Assembly: GCA_947427325.1 (NCBI GenBank)
Contig: CANEHP010000013.1
Span: 1-23,342 of the forward strand
Reading direction: 5' to 3'
DNA length: 23,342 nt
DNA from: an uncultured Clostridia bacterium
GTDB taxonomy: Bacteria; Bacillota; Clostridia; Oscillospirales; Ruminococcaceae
In this document: in pieces, positions 15,264 through 22,663 of the stretch
Numbering within the stretch: the stretch's first letter is position 1
Layout: each line of letters begins with the position of its first letter
The notes under the pieces: generated by a model
Seen by the model: only the letters and a program-made list of their open reading frames with translations
Database searches by the model: none
What the model was told of the DNA's origin: nothing
Made by a program: the position numbers and the translations under genes

Positions 15264-15312
15264 AATATGTGCTTGAAATTGTACCAAATAAAATAGGTAT
15301 GAAGGAGTTTTT

Positions 15313-16311
15313 ATGGATAAAATCAAATGTCCTGCCTGTGGAGAGGAAATAAGCGCCGATGCGGAAAATTGTCCTTCCTGCGGCGCACCCATAGGCACAA
15401 TAAAGGATCAAGGCATCTCCGGCACTCCTATAGATAACAAGGAAGCCATTGACAATATGCTTGAAAAGGCTAATATGCTGGTGGAGGAGGGTCGCGAGCT
15501 TGGCATTGAGGGCTTGGAGGAGCAGCCTTCGGAGCAGCTTAACGGTTACGGCGAAGAAGCTATACCGGGCATTCCGTTAAGCAGCGACAGCGGTCAAGGC
15601 GGTAACGCGGACTTTCTTGAAGTGGAAAACGCTCCCGGAATTACCCTTTTCGAAATGGATGAAAGCGGAAATGTTATCACCGAAAAAAAGCCCGAGCCTA
15701 AAAAGGCTAAAAAGCAAAAGGAAAAAAAGGAACGCAGCAATAACAAAAGCAGTTATGACGGCAACGGCAGTTCAAATAAAAAGAAAAGAAAGAAAACCTC
15801 CGGCGGCGTTGTTTTTTTGGCTGCGATCATATCGCTGGCGGTAGGCGTCGCTGCGGGATTTTTCGGAAAAATGCTGATTTTTCCGGATCTGCCTGCTCCT
15901 GCCTGTCAAGCTTTTGCGGAAAAATCCGTTAAGTCCGTTAATTCCGTTCTTGGCGAAGAAGAGGAAATATTTGTTGCGGAGGCTTATGTTAAGGAGTTTA
16001 CCTCTTCTGCTCAATGCCTTATACGCACCTTCTTTACCAAATCCGGCGCCGTATCCGAAAAATGGTATCGTGTAAAGGTTGACAGCGCCGACAGCAAAAA
16101 AATTCATGTTTATACCCAATATGATCGGGAAACCTTAGACAGTATGTTTAATTCCTCCAATGACGAGGACAGGGCAAAGGCAGCGGTATTATCGGGAATA
16201 CAAGAGGAAACGGAAAGATTGATAAATGAAATGCGCAAGGGCGGCGATTGGGTAGAGGTCAATCCTTCCCTGCTGAACAATTCCATACACCCTTACAAAA
16301 ATAAGAATTGA
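15313..16311 (+). CDS. Zinc-ribbon membrane protein of unknown function
   Basis: A 332-residue protein. A four-cysteine zinc ribbon is at the very start (CPACG..CPSCGAP; Cys6, Cys9, Cys20, Cys23), then about 100 residues rich in acidic and small residues, a strongly basic run (about 125-161), and one hydrophobic membrane helix (about 164-189). The remaining 140 residues hold charged and aromatic residues without a motif I know. The basic run before the helix predicts that the zinc ribbon is cytoplasmic and the C-terminal domain outside. There is no N-terminal signal peptide. It opens an operon: the CmpB-like gene begins 7 bases after its stop. Single-pass zinc-ribbon proteins of this design are common in Clostridia and mostly uncharacterised. 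The start is clear (AAGGAG, 5-base spacing). Confidence 0.8.
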   Translation: MDKIKCPACGEEISADAENCPSCGAPIGTIKDQGISGTPIDNKEAIDNMLEKANMLVEEGRELGIEGLEEQPSEQLNGYGEEAIPGIPLSSDSGQGGNADFLEVENAPGITLFEMDESGNVITEKKPEPKKAKKQKEKKERSNNKSSYDGNGSSNKKKRKKTSGGVVFLAAIISLAVGVAAGFFGKMLIFPDLPAPACQAFAEKSVKSVNSVLGEEEEIFVAEAYVKEFTSSAQCLIRTFFTKSGAVSEKWYRVKVDSADSKKIHVYTQYDRETLDSMFNSSNDEDRAKAAVLSGIQEETERLINEMRKGGDWVEVNPSLLNNSIHPYKNKN

Positions 16312-16318
16312 GAGAAAG

Positions 16319-17089
16319 ATGTACGGCATAAGCTTTGAACAGTGGGTGTTTATGTTTTTCATATTCACCGTGATAGGCTGGATTCATGAAACCTTTGTTG
16401 AATCCATTTACCATAAAAAGTTTGTCAACCGAGGCTCGCTTCACGGTCCCTATATTCCCATATACGGTTTCGGCGGATGTGCAATGATCGTGTTTGTCTG
16501 TCCCTTTAAGGATAACGGCTTTTTTGCCTTTTTATCCGGACTTATCTGCTGTACCGTTCTGGAATATTTTACGGGCTGGCTTATGGAAACGTTATTCCAC
16601 AGGCAGTTCTGGGATTACAGTATGATGAAGCTTACATATAAAAACCGCATATCTCTTTTAAGCTCTCTGTGCTGGGGATTTATGTCGTTGTTTATGGTGT
16701 ATATGCTTTTTCCCTTTATGCAATGGTTTTGCGGTATTATCGGCAGCAAAGCAATGATTGTATTCGACTGTGTAATGACGACGGTTTTTGCGGTGGATAT
16801 AATTTTTACCGTTAAAAGAGACGTAGGCTGGCGCAATATAGCGAAAAAGCTTTCTCCGGAACAAATCAAAGCGGCGCTGCAAAAAAAAAGAAGTCAGGTG
16901 GGCAATATTTTCGGTCATTTTACCGCCGCCCTGCGCCGTGAAAGCAGAGCGGCAAAAAAAGACAATCGGAATAAGGCAAAAAAATCCAAAACGGCGGACA
17001 GCAGCGGAACGGGCCTTGATATCAACGGCAATACCGATTCCGAGATAAATGAAACGCCGAATTTAAATAAGAACGGAGAGTCGGAGTGA
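16319..17089 (+). CDS. CmpB/PF06541-like multi-pass membrane protein
   Basis: A 256-residue integral membrane protein. It resembles the putative ABC-transporter type IV family (ABC_trans_CmpB), whose hallmark appears as GWIHETFVESI (20-30) and FVNRGSLHGPYIPIYGFG (35-52), with a second conserved element TGWLMETLFHRQFWDYS (85-101). About five hydrophobic segments (near 8-22, 48-62, 67-85, 113-135 and 145-165) are followed by a basic, then polar cytoplasmic-looking tail rich in Lys and Asn. Transport activity has not, to my knowledge, been shown for the family, and no ATPase gene is nearby. It starts 7 bases after the zinc-ribbon gene with a weak site (GAGAGAAAG), and its stop overlaps the next start. 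Confidence 0.8.
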   Translation: MYGISFEQWVFMFFIFTVIGWIHETFVESIYHKKFVNRGSLHGPYIPIYGFGGCAMIVFVCPFKDNGFFAFLSGLICCTVLEYFTGWLMETLFHRQFWDYSMMKLTYKNRISLLSSLCWGFMSLFMVYMLFPFMQWFCGIIGSKAMIVFDCVMTTVFAVDIIFTVKRDVGWRNIAKKLSPEQIKAALQKKRSQVGNIFGHFTAALRRESRAAKKDNRNKAKKSKTADSSGTGLDINGNTDSEINETPNLNKNGESE

Positions 17090-17643
17090 GCAGTAAAACA
17101 ACTTTTTTTAAATATTCTCTTCCCATTATAAAGGATAAAAATATGCTTTCATCATTGAAAAATACTCAGCACGGCACTGTAAGCGTATTTACTCACTGTA
17201 TAATGGTGGCAAAATATTCTTATTTGTTAAATGAAATTTTCGACTTAAAATGTGATGCGAAGGCTCTTATAAGAGGCGCACTGCTTCACGATTTCTTCCT
17301 ATATGATTGGCACAATATACCCAAAGAGGTGGCAAGGGAGGGACTGCACGGCTTTAAGCATCCTATAATTGCCGCAAAAAACGCAAGGTGTGAATTTGAT
17401 ATTTCACCTAAGGAATACGGAATTATAACCTGTCATATGTGGCCCTTGACCTTTACCAGAGTCCCCTTTAACAGAGAGTCCTGGATAGTGTGCTGCGTTG
17501 ATAAATATTGCTCGCTTATGGAAACTCTCGGTATTCAGCCTTACAGCAATTATAAGGTTAAGCTTTGGGTGGAGCGGAATGTTAAAAGGCTGCAAAATTC
17601 GGAAAGGGTTAAAAGGGCCGGTAAACAGACGGCTTTGGTATAA
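17086..17643 (+). CDS. HD-domain protein (putative phosphohydrolase)
   Basis: A 185-residue soluble protein with an HD-superfamily metal site: His37 (VFTHCIM), His68-Asp69 (GALLHDF), His92 (FKHP), His117 (TCHMWP) and Asp139 (CCVDKY). The H-HD-H-H-D spacing is that of HD phosphohydrolases acting on nucleotides or related phosphoesters; the substrate is unknown. The start is GTG at 17086, overlapping the preceding stop as GTGA, with GGAG 7 bases upstream, so its translation is coupled to the membrane gene. An internal ATG (residue 20) is possible but has no clear site. It is the last gene of the operon, with a terminator about 100 bases on. Confidence 0.85.
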   Translation: MSSKTTFFKYSLPIIKDKNMLSSLKNTQHGTVSVFTHCIMVAKYSYLLNEIFDLKCDAKALIRGALLHDFFLYDWHNIPKEVAREGLHGFKHPIIAAKNARCEFDISPKEYGIITCHMWPLTFTRVPFNRESWIVCCVDKYCSLMETLGIQPYSNYKVKLWVERNVKRLQNSERVKRAGKQTALV

Positions 17644-17740
17644 TACCGATACTTGAAGCTCAAACGGTTATTGAAATAGGTTATTTTCGGGTGCATTTGT
17701 TGTACTTACAGTTATAACCGCAAAATAAAATACTCAAAGT

Positions 17741-17772
17741 AAAAAGGACAGCGCTGAAACGCTGTCCTTTTT
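17741..17772. terminator. Bidirectional intrinsic terminator
   Basis: A 13-bp perfect stem AAAAAGGACAGCG / CGCTGTCCTTTTT closes a 6-base loop. T-runs lie on both strands' 3' sides. It sits between the convergent HD-domain gene (ends 17643, plus) and SCP2 gene (ends 17808, minus) and can end both transcripts. Confidence 0.92.
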
Positions 17773-17807
17773 TAACTAAAGCCTGAGTATTACCCTGTTA
17801 CTCAAAA

Positions 17808-18170
17808 TCAAACCGCCGCCTTATCCTTTTCAGCTCGTGCCGCTTTAATCTGATCAATAACTTTTTTAAATTCAAAAATCTTGTCAACGCTTCCCTTAAA
17901 TCTTATTTTGCCCGCCACGGCGGTTTTAACGGGGTCAAGCTCGCCTTTTGCCAAGCCGATAAGCGTTGCCGACGACGCAGTAAAAACTATATCGCTGCCG
18001 GCTGCCCTGCCCATTTCAACCGACACCCTGCCTTCGTCGATATTAATGTAGAAAGACCCGTCGCCGCCCTCCTTAACATTAACCTGAACGGTCATTCGCT
18101 TTTTATAGTTCTTCAGCTCCACACCGTCGCAAAGTTTTTTGATTTTTTCTGCCATTTCGCTGTAATTCAT
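17808..18170 (-). CDS. SCP2 sterol-binding-domain protein
   Basis: A 120-residue protein covering one SCP2 domain, a lipid-binding fold. Family features are GSFYINIDEGRVSVEMG (38-54), SDIVFTASSATLIGLAKGEL (59-78), where the fold's central helix lies, and the helical C-terminus with AGKIRFKGSVDKIFEF (86-101). There is no signal peptide or membrane helix. In bacteria its ligand and role are usually unknown. I take ATG 18170 (AAGGA 8 bases upstream); the frame open to 18233 adds a basic N-terminus that is not family-like. It lies 100 bases after mntP on the same strand. Confidence 0.87.
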   Translation of the reverse strand: MNYSEMAEKIKKLCDGVELKNYKKRMTVQVNVKEGGDGSFYINIDEGRVSVEMGRAAGSDIVFTASSATLIGLAKGELDPVKTAVAGKIRFKGSVDKIFEFKKVIDQIKAARAEKDKAAV

Positions 18171-18270
18171 TTTTTGCTTCCTTTGTTTTTTATATTGAGT
18201 TTTTTCTATGAACAGGCATAAGGTGCTGTTCACATTTAAATAAATCTATAAATAAAAGCCCCAAAAGCCC

Positions 18271-18861
18271 CTATCCTCCGAAAAAAATATGTTCAACAAA
18301 TATCTTTATTCCTATTGCAGCAAGAATAATTCCTCCGAAAATCACCGCTCTGCTACCGATAAGCTGTCCGAACTTTTTTCCGAAAAAAACTCCGATAAGA
18401 CTTAAGACAAAGGTGGTGATTCCGATAATCACAACGGCAGCCCATATATTAACATCGGGAAGCGCAGCAAAGCTTACTCCCACAATAAGAGCGTCGATAC
18501 TTGTGGCTACGGCCTGTATTATCAAAATCCCAAGGCTTAGCTTAAAAGTCTTTTCCTCGGTTTTCGCTCCTTTTTTTCCCGCTCTCAGTTCCTTTATGCC
18601 GTCATAAATCATTTTTCCGCCGATAAAACCCAAGAAGATCAAAGCTATGTAATGGTCAAATTCCCTGATGACCTCTTCAAATGCAGAGCCTAAAAAATAA
18701 CCCGCCGTCGGCATAAGAGCCTGAAAAAGTCCGAAGGAAAAGGCTATTGCAAAAGCGGCTTTAGGGTCGCTTTTTTTCATGGAAAGACCGTTGCCCGCAG
18801 ATACGGCAAAGGCGTCCATGGAAAGACCTGCGGCAATCAAGAACAATTCGATTATTCCCAT
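18271..18861 (-). CDS. mntP: Manganese efflux pump MntP
   Basis: A six-helix inner-membrane Mn2+ exporter of 196 residues, the usual size. The two pseudo-repeats each carry a conserved acidic site: AGLSMDAFAVSAGNG (11-25, Asp16) and ATSIDALIVGVSFA (119-132, Asp123). The GFIGGKMIYDGIKE segment (78-91) is also standard. The ATG at 18861 has AGGAG 8 bases upstream. It starts only 11 bases after tgt, so it is co-transcribed with it; there is no room for its own Mn-responsive riboswitch, suggesting control comes from the tgt promoter. Confidence 0.93.
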   Translation of the reverse strand: MGIIELFLIAAGLSMDAFAVSAGNGLSMKKSDPKAAFAIAFSFGLFQALMPTAGYFLGSAFEEVIREFDHYIALIFLGFIGGKMIYDGIKELRAGKKGAKTEEKTFKLSLGILIIQAVATSIDALIVGVSFAALPDVNIWAAVVIIGITTFVLSLIGVFFGKKFGQLIGSRAVIFGGIILAAIGIKIFVEHIFFGG

Positions 18862-18872
18862 AGAAAATTCTC

Positions 18873-20003
18873 CTAAACTTTTTGCGACAGCCTTTCCGAA
18901 TACTCCGCCCTGAACTCGGAAAAAGTTCCCTTGTCGAGATTTTCTCTGATTTTTTCCATAAGAGTATTGTAAAAATACAGATTATGCTGCACCGCTAAAC
19001 GTCCTGCCAGCTGCTCGCCGCTTTTAAACAAGTGCCTTATGTAGGCCCTCGAAAAATTGCGGCAGGTGGGACAGTCGCAGTGCTCGTCAAGAGGTTTGTC
19101 GTCAAGCTGATAGCAAAGGTTTGTAAGGTGGGTAACGCCGTCCCACGTAAAGACGGTGGCATGACGGGCATTTCTTGAGGGCATTACGCAGTCGAACATA
19201 TCTATGCCTCTTGCAACGCCCTCTATTATGTTGGAGGGAGTGCCCACCCCCATAAGATAGCGGGGTTTATTTACAGGCATATGGTCGGTAAGCACGTCTA
19301 AAATATGGTACATTACCTCAGTAGGCTCGCCTACGGCAAGTCCTCCCACGGCGTAGCCGTCCAAGTCCAGCTCCTTAATATCCTTCATATGACGTATGCG
19401 CAAATCGTCATAAGTGCCGCCCTGATTTATGCCGAACAGCATTTGCCTTCTGTTTATGGTTGCTTCAAGGGAATTAAGCCTTTCCATTTCCGCCTTGCAG
19501 CGTATAAGCCAGCGTGTGGTGCGGTCTATGGAGTTTTTGACATAATCATAGGGGGAAGGGTTTTCCACACATTCGTCAAACGCCATAGCTATGGTCGAAG
19601 CAAGGTGGGACTGTATCTGCATACTTTCCTCGGGTCCCATAAAAATCCGTCTGCCGTCAATATGGCTGTTGAAGTACACGCCCTCTTCCTTAATCTTACG
19701 CAGCTTGGCAAGAGAAAATACCTGAAATCCGCCGCTGTCGGTGAGAATGGGCTTATGCCAATTCATAAATTTGTGCAGTCCCCCCATTTTGTACACCACG
19801 TCGTCGCCGGGGCGCAGGTGCAGGTGATAGGTATTGCACAGCTCCACCTGACATTTTAATCCCTCCAGCATGGGAGAGGAAATGCCGCCCTTTATTGCGG
19901 CGGCGGTGCCCACGTTCATAAAAAACGGACTTTGTATTGTTCCGTGAGGGGTCTCAAACTCGCCCCTCCTGGCCTTATCTTCTGTTTTTATAAGCTTAAA
20001 CAT
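18873..20003 (-). CDS. tgt: Queuine/preQ1 tRNA-guanine transglycosylase
   Basis: It swaps guanine-34 of GUN-anticodon tRNAs for preQ1, a step of queuosine synthesis; 376 residues. Key parts are TDSGGFQVFSL (88-98, base-binding Asp89), GGLAVGEP (220-227), GIDMFDCVMPSRNARH (266-281, nucleophile Asp271) and zinc ligands Cys309, Cys311, Cys314 and His340 (CDCPTC..H). The ATG at 20003 has AAAGGA 6 bases upstream and begins MFKLIKTEDKARRGEF as in relatives; the frame open to 20069 adds 22 unrelated residues. No queA lies beside it in this window. It heads the tgt-mntP-SCP2 group. Confidence 0.97.
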   Translation of the reverse strand: MFKLIKTEDKARRGEFETPHGTIQSPFFMNVGTAAAIKGGISSPMLEGLKCQVELCNTYHLHLRPGDDVVYKMGGLHKFMNWHKPILTDSGGFQVFSLAKLRKIKEEGVYFNSHIDGRRIFMGPEESMQIQSHLASTIAMAFDECVENPSPYDYVKNSIDRTTRWLIRCKAEMERLNSLEATINRRQMLFGINQGGTYDDLRIRHMKDIKELDLDGYAVGGLAVGEPTEVMYHILDVLTDHMPVNKPRYLMGVGTPSNIIEGVARGIDMFDCVMPSRNARHATVFTWDGVTHLTNLCYQLDDKPLDEHCDCPTCRNFSRAYIRHLFKSGEQLAGRLAVQHNLYFYNTLMEKIRENLDKGTFSEFRAEYSERLSQKV

Positions 20004-20153
20004 AAATTTTCCTTTCAAAGAAAGTGTTTTTCGGTCAAGGCTAAGGGTGCTTAAATACCTGACCCACATTTATTGCCAATCCCTTTTACAACTGCCGGGT
20101 TAGTGCTTTGGGCGCAAACCTGTGGGTATTACGTCAGTTTAAAAAGGAATCTG

Positions 20154-20195
20154 AATATGACCTGATTTAGTCATACTCCGTAACGCAGTCATATT
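20154..20195. repeat. AATATGAC/GTCATATT inverted pair between tgt and phosphoesterase gene
   Basis: AATATGAC (20154-20161) and GTCATATT (20188-20195) are perfect inverses 26 bases apart, with a third GTCATA at 20170-20175. They lie 9 bases past the stop of the phosphoesterase gene and about 150 bases before tgt. No T-run follows. It could be a binding site or a weak terminator. Confidence 0.35.
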
Positions 20196-20203
20196 ACATA
20201 GGC

Positions 20204-21286
20204 TCAAAAGGCGGTTTTCGGCAAAAAACCAACCTGTCCCTTTTCCGAAATGCCGAAAAAGTATTTTTCCGTTTCGCCGCAGCGGTAGAACTTTTCGCCT
20301 ATGTTTGCCGACAAAAAGCTGTTAAGGTTTATCCAGCCATGAATTTTTCCGTCCCACTGTCCTGTATGGCTTTTGGCAATTAAGCCCCTTTCGTCTGTTT
20401 GGTTTATCTTAACATAAAGAAAATCCTCCTGCTCCCCGATAACCGTCAGATCCTGATTTTCCCAATTAAGATAAACGGGCTTGCAGCTTGATGTTACGGA
20501 GGATTTCACCTTCATTTCCTCGCCTATGGGCTGAAAAACAGTTTCAAAGGAGTATTTTCCCTCCCTGTAATTTATAATCAGCGCATTAAGCTGTCCCGCC
20601 CATTTGGTGGACGCTCCGCCGTCTATGCAGATTATCCGTCTTTCCTTGTCAAATATAGGCAAATCCGTGTTATTTGCGGCTTTATAGTTGTAAGCAGGAT
20701 AATGACCGCATATCACCGTTTTTTCCGCCTGATGCACCCTTTCAAAAAACCAGGGCCGGGTCAAGGCGAATTTTTCGGAAGTGTTCTGCCAGTCGGGGCG
20801 GTTTTCTATTCCCGCATGGATAAAGATAAAGTCCTTTGTCTCTATGGCAAGGGGCAGGTTTTTAATAAAATCCAGCTCGTCCTTAAAACGGCTGTTGACT
20901 CTTTCTCTTTTTGCTTCAAAATTTTCCTCAAGGCTGTCTATCCCAAGACTTTCAGCCATTTCAAGATAGGTGTTGCGAGGGCGCTGTTTTATTCTTTCAA
21001 AAAAATATTCCCTGCTGTCATGGAAAGCCATTCGGTCGCACATTGTATCGTTATTTCCCTTTATGAGAATAACTCTTTCATTTTGGCAAAGCTCCCTTAC
21101 ATACCTCAGCGTGGCAAGGTTTTCCTTTCCCTTTTCCAAAATATCGCCCAAAATAAAAAGGAAGTCGGTATTTTTATTGTAGCCGCATTTTTCAAGCAGC
21201 ATTTTAAAATGCTTCAGGTTGGCGTGTATGTCGCTTACCGTTATTATTCGGCAGTTATCGGGAATGCTCGGTTTTTGTATTTTCAT
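20204..21286 (-). CDS. Metallophosphoesterase with C-terminal SH3-like region
   Basis: A 360-residue calcineurin-like phosphoesterase. The dinuclear-metal motifs are in order: SDIHAN (18-23, Asp19 and His21), GDILEKG (47-53, Asp48), GNND (77-80, Asn79 and Asp80), FIHAGIE (155-161, His157) and GHYPAYN (194-200, His195). This arrangement matches PPP-type protein phosphatases and diadenosine-polyphosphate hydrolases. After a GGASTKWAGQLNALI segment, the last 100 residues are beta-rich with repeated aromatic positions and look like an SH3-type module, unusual for small ApaH-like enzymes. There is no signal peptide. The start overlaps the Nudix gene stop as ATGA, so the two are translationally coupled. 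Substrate unknown; a nucleotide or phosphoprotein is plausible. Confidence 0.87.
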   Translation of the reverse strand: MKIQKPSIPDNCRIITVSDIHANLKHFKMLLEKCGYNKNTDFLFILGDILEKGKENLATLRYVRELCQNERVILIKGNNDTMCDRMAFHDSREYFFERIKQRPRNTYLEMAESLGIDSLEENFEAKRERVNSRFKDELDFIKNLPLAIETKDFIFIHAGIENRPDWQNTSEKFALTRPWFFERVHQAEKTVICGHYPAYNYKAANNTDLPIFDKERRIICIDGGASTKWAGQLNALIINYREGKYSFETVFQPIGEEMKVKSSVTSSCKPVYLNWENQDLTVIGEQEDFLYVKINQTDERGLIAKSHTGQWDGKIHGWINLNSFLSANIGEKFYRCGETEKYFFGISEKGQVGFLPKTAF

Positions 21287-21777
21287 TTTAAAAGTTTTTT
21301 ATATCCTTCCTCAACTGTTACGATATGAGTGATTTCATTGGGGATATTCAAGGCTTTTTCGGCAAGCAGCAGTGGGAAAATCTCCCTTTCCCCGCACCAT
21401 TCTTTATCGGCAAGGTCTATCCAAAGTATTTCCTGATTTTCTCCGTCGCATTTTATGGCGGAAAAATCTATCATGTTATACTCGAAGGGCTTGATAAGAT
21501 AGTACAGCGCAAGCTCCTGATAAGCCGTTCCGTCGATCGCAAAAAAACTTTCGTGTATAAAAGCAAGCCGATCGATCTCAGCCCTTACCCCCGTTTCCTC
21601 AAAAATCTCCCTCAGTATTGCCTGCCCCGAGGTTTCGCCGAAATGCACCCTGCCGCCTATGGTGTAATACTGCTCATAGAGCCTGTCATGCGCCATAAGG
21701 ATTTTTGTGCCGTTTAATATAAGTGCGCCGACTCGGTAGTTGAATATGCCCTCGTGGGTTTTGTAGGTGATGTCCAT
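21283..21777 (-). CDS. Nudix hydrolase
   Basis: A 164-residue pyrophosphohydrolase. The complete Nudix box GX5EX7REUXEEXGU runs from Gly42 to Val64, with REIFEETGV at its end, and supplies the Mg2+-binding glutamates. The rest is the usual alpha/beta fold; the substrate cannot be told from sequence. The ATG at 21777 has GGAGG 3 bases upstream (spacing short but strong). It is followed by the phosphoesterase with a 4-base ATGA overlap, suggesting the two act on linked substrates, for example a nucleotide derivative cleaved and then dephosphorylated (inference). It lies downstream of the toxin-antitoxin terminator. Confidence 0.92.
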   Translation of the reverse strand: MDITYKTHEGIFNYRVGALILNGTKILMAHDRLYEQYYTIGGRVHFGETSGQAILREIFEETGVRAEIDRLAFIHESFFAIDGTAYQELALYYLIKPFEYNMIDFSAIKCDGENQEILWIDLADKEWCGEREIFPLLLAEKALNIPNEITHIVTVEEGYKKLLK

Positions 21778-21806
21778 GCTTCCTCCGAATTTAGAAATTG
21801 TGTATT

Positions 21807-21840
21807 AAAAGAGTACAGCCTTTTTCCGCTGTACTCTTTT
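21807..21840. terminator. Intrinsic terminator after the RelB/YafQ-like locus
   Basis: A 13-bp perfect stem AAAAGAGTACAGC / GCTGTACTCTTTT closes an 8-base loop. It begins 3 bases past the YafQ-like stop (minus strand), whose transcript would end in the TTTT of the stem. The Nudix gene start is 30 bases beyond. Confidence 0.85.
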
Positions 21841-21842
21841 TC

Positions 21843-22132
21843 TTAAAATAAGTCGCTGTGAGTGCCTGTTCTGAACAAAAGCAACTCCAATGCATTTTTC
21901 TCTATCCTATAAACAAGCAGCCAATCGGAAGCTATATGACATTCTCTAAATCCGGCATAATCTCCCGCCAATAAATGATCCTTATATTGCGGCTCCAATG
22001 TTTCTCCGTCTGCCAGCCTTTGTATCACACTTAACATATTGTTAAGATCTTACACCCGCTTTTGAGCACCCGCTTTTGAGCAAGCCTTACATCCTTTTTG
22101 AATTGATTTGAAGGCACGATCTCATACTTCAC
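21843..22132 (-). pseudogene. YafQ-like (RelE superfamily) toxin gene, disrupted
   Basis: A type II toxin ribonuclease gene in two frames. From GTG 22132 (GGAGGA 8 bases upstream) the frame gives KYEIVPSNQFKKDVRLAQKR, a typical YafQ N-terminus, then leaves frame at a perfect 14-bp tandem duplication (22054-22081, ACCCGCTTTTGAGC twice) and stops after 33 residues. The second frame resumes as DLNNMLSVIQRLADG.. and runs to RTGTHSDLF at 21843; it has its own ATG at 22037 (64 residues). Removing one 14-bp copy restores the frame, but a TAA remains at 22050-22052 where relatives have Tyr, so there are two lesions. The C-terminal piece keeps the YafQ active-site pattern (KDH, ECH, SDW, THSDLF). It overlaps the antitoxin by 11 bases. 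It is probably non-functional, unless the 64-residue piece is made. Confidence 0.8.
22054..22081. repeat. 14-bp perfect tandem duplication in the toxin gene
   Basis: ACCCGCTTTTGAGC occurs at 22054-22067 and again at 22068-22081 with no mismatch. At 14 bases (not a multiple of 3) it shifts the frame of the YafQ-like gene. Identical copies point to a recent replication-slippage event. Confidence 0.95.
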
Positions 22133-22403
22133 TTAAAATATCCTCCATCATCTCATCAGCATTCTTGTATCTTTTATATTTTTGAGGATTTTTTTTCATT
22201 TCTTCACACTCTTCCATAGCGGATAACGTTTCTTTATTCGGAATCTCCCCTCTGATTTCAAAAGGAATTCTCCCTTCCCTCAACATTTGCTTTATAAACA
22301 CGCCCACAGCCGTGGAGAGATCCATGCCGACTGCTGCTAAAAATTCCTGAGCTTTTACCTTGTCTTCCGCATCAAGCGATATATTTGTAGATACCTTAGC
22401 CAT
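22122..22403 (-). CDS. RelB/DinJ-family antitoxin
   Basis: A 93-residue antitoxin. The N-terminal ribbon-helix-helix starts AKVSTNISLDAEDKVKAQEF (2-21) and continues AVGMDLSTAVGVFIKQML, the standard RelB/DinJ pattern; the charged, helical C-terminal half would wrap the toxin. DinJ-type antitoxins pair with YafQ toxins, matching the next gene. The ATG at 22403 has AAAGGA 8 bases upstream. It is intact even though the toxin is broken. A strong promoter lies 50 bases upstream, with a palindrome that could bind the RHH dimer. Confidence 0.93.
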   Translation of the reverse strand: MAKVSTNISLDAEDKVKAQEFLAAVGMDLSTAVGVFIKQMLREGRIPFEIRGEIPNKETLSAMEECEEMKKNPQKYKRYKNADEMMEDILSEV

Positions 22404-22453
22404 AACATTATTCCTTTCTCCAAATTCCTTTCTCCAATAACTTGGTTTTTGTC

Positions 22454-22498
22454 ATTATAACATATTATGCAGGCTTTGTCAACGTTGTATATGCATAT
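22454..22498 (-). promoter_or_regulatory. Promoter and candidate operator of the RelB/YafQ-like locus
   Basis: On the minus strand a consensus -35 TTGACA (22477-22482) and -10 TATAAT (22454-22459) are separated by 17 bases. A 10-bp palindrome ATATGCATAT (22489-22498) lies just upstream of the -35. RelB-type antitoxins commonly bind short palindromes at their own promoter; binding here is inference. Confidence 0.8.
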
Positions 22499-22629
22499 CA
22501 CGCATAATTTGGAAATGTCATCTCGTCCTTTTAATAAATTTTACAAAATAACCATACTGTTCCCTATGCTTATGGGATATAAGATTGGCAGCAAATCGGT
22601 ATTTTTTCATTTTATTCGGCAAATATACA

Positions 22630-22656
22630 GGGCAGAGCGGCGAGCCGTTTCTGCCC
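22630..22656. terminator. Hairpin after the HigA-like gene, possible terminator
   Basis: GGGCAGA (22630-22636) pairs with TCTGCCC (22650-22656), enclosing an inner CGGC-GA-GCCG pair. It lies 8 bases past the HigA-like stop on the minus strand. There is only a weak T-rich tail, so termination is likely but not certain. The remaining bases to 22498 show no gene. Confidence 0.5.
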
Positions 22657-22663
22657 TCAAAAC

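Noticed and set aside
18862..18872. Mn-responsive yybP-ykoY riboswitch before mntP
   Set aside because: Only 11 bases separate tgt from mntP, too short for the riboswitch.
19305..19859. A 184-codon open frame on the plus strand
   Set aside because: Antisense shadow of tgt, which has all its motifs in the other frame.
20702..21328. A 208-codon open frame on the plus strand
   Set aside because: Antisense to the phosphoesterase, whose metal motifs are all present; no ribosome site or family match.
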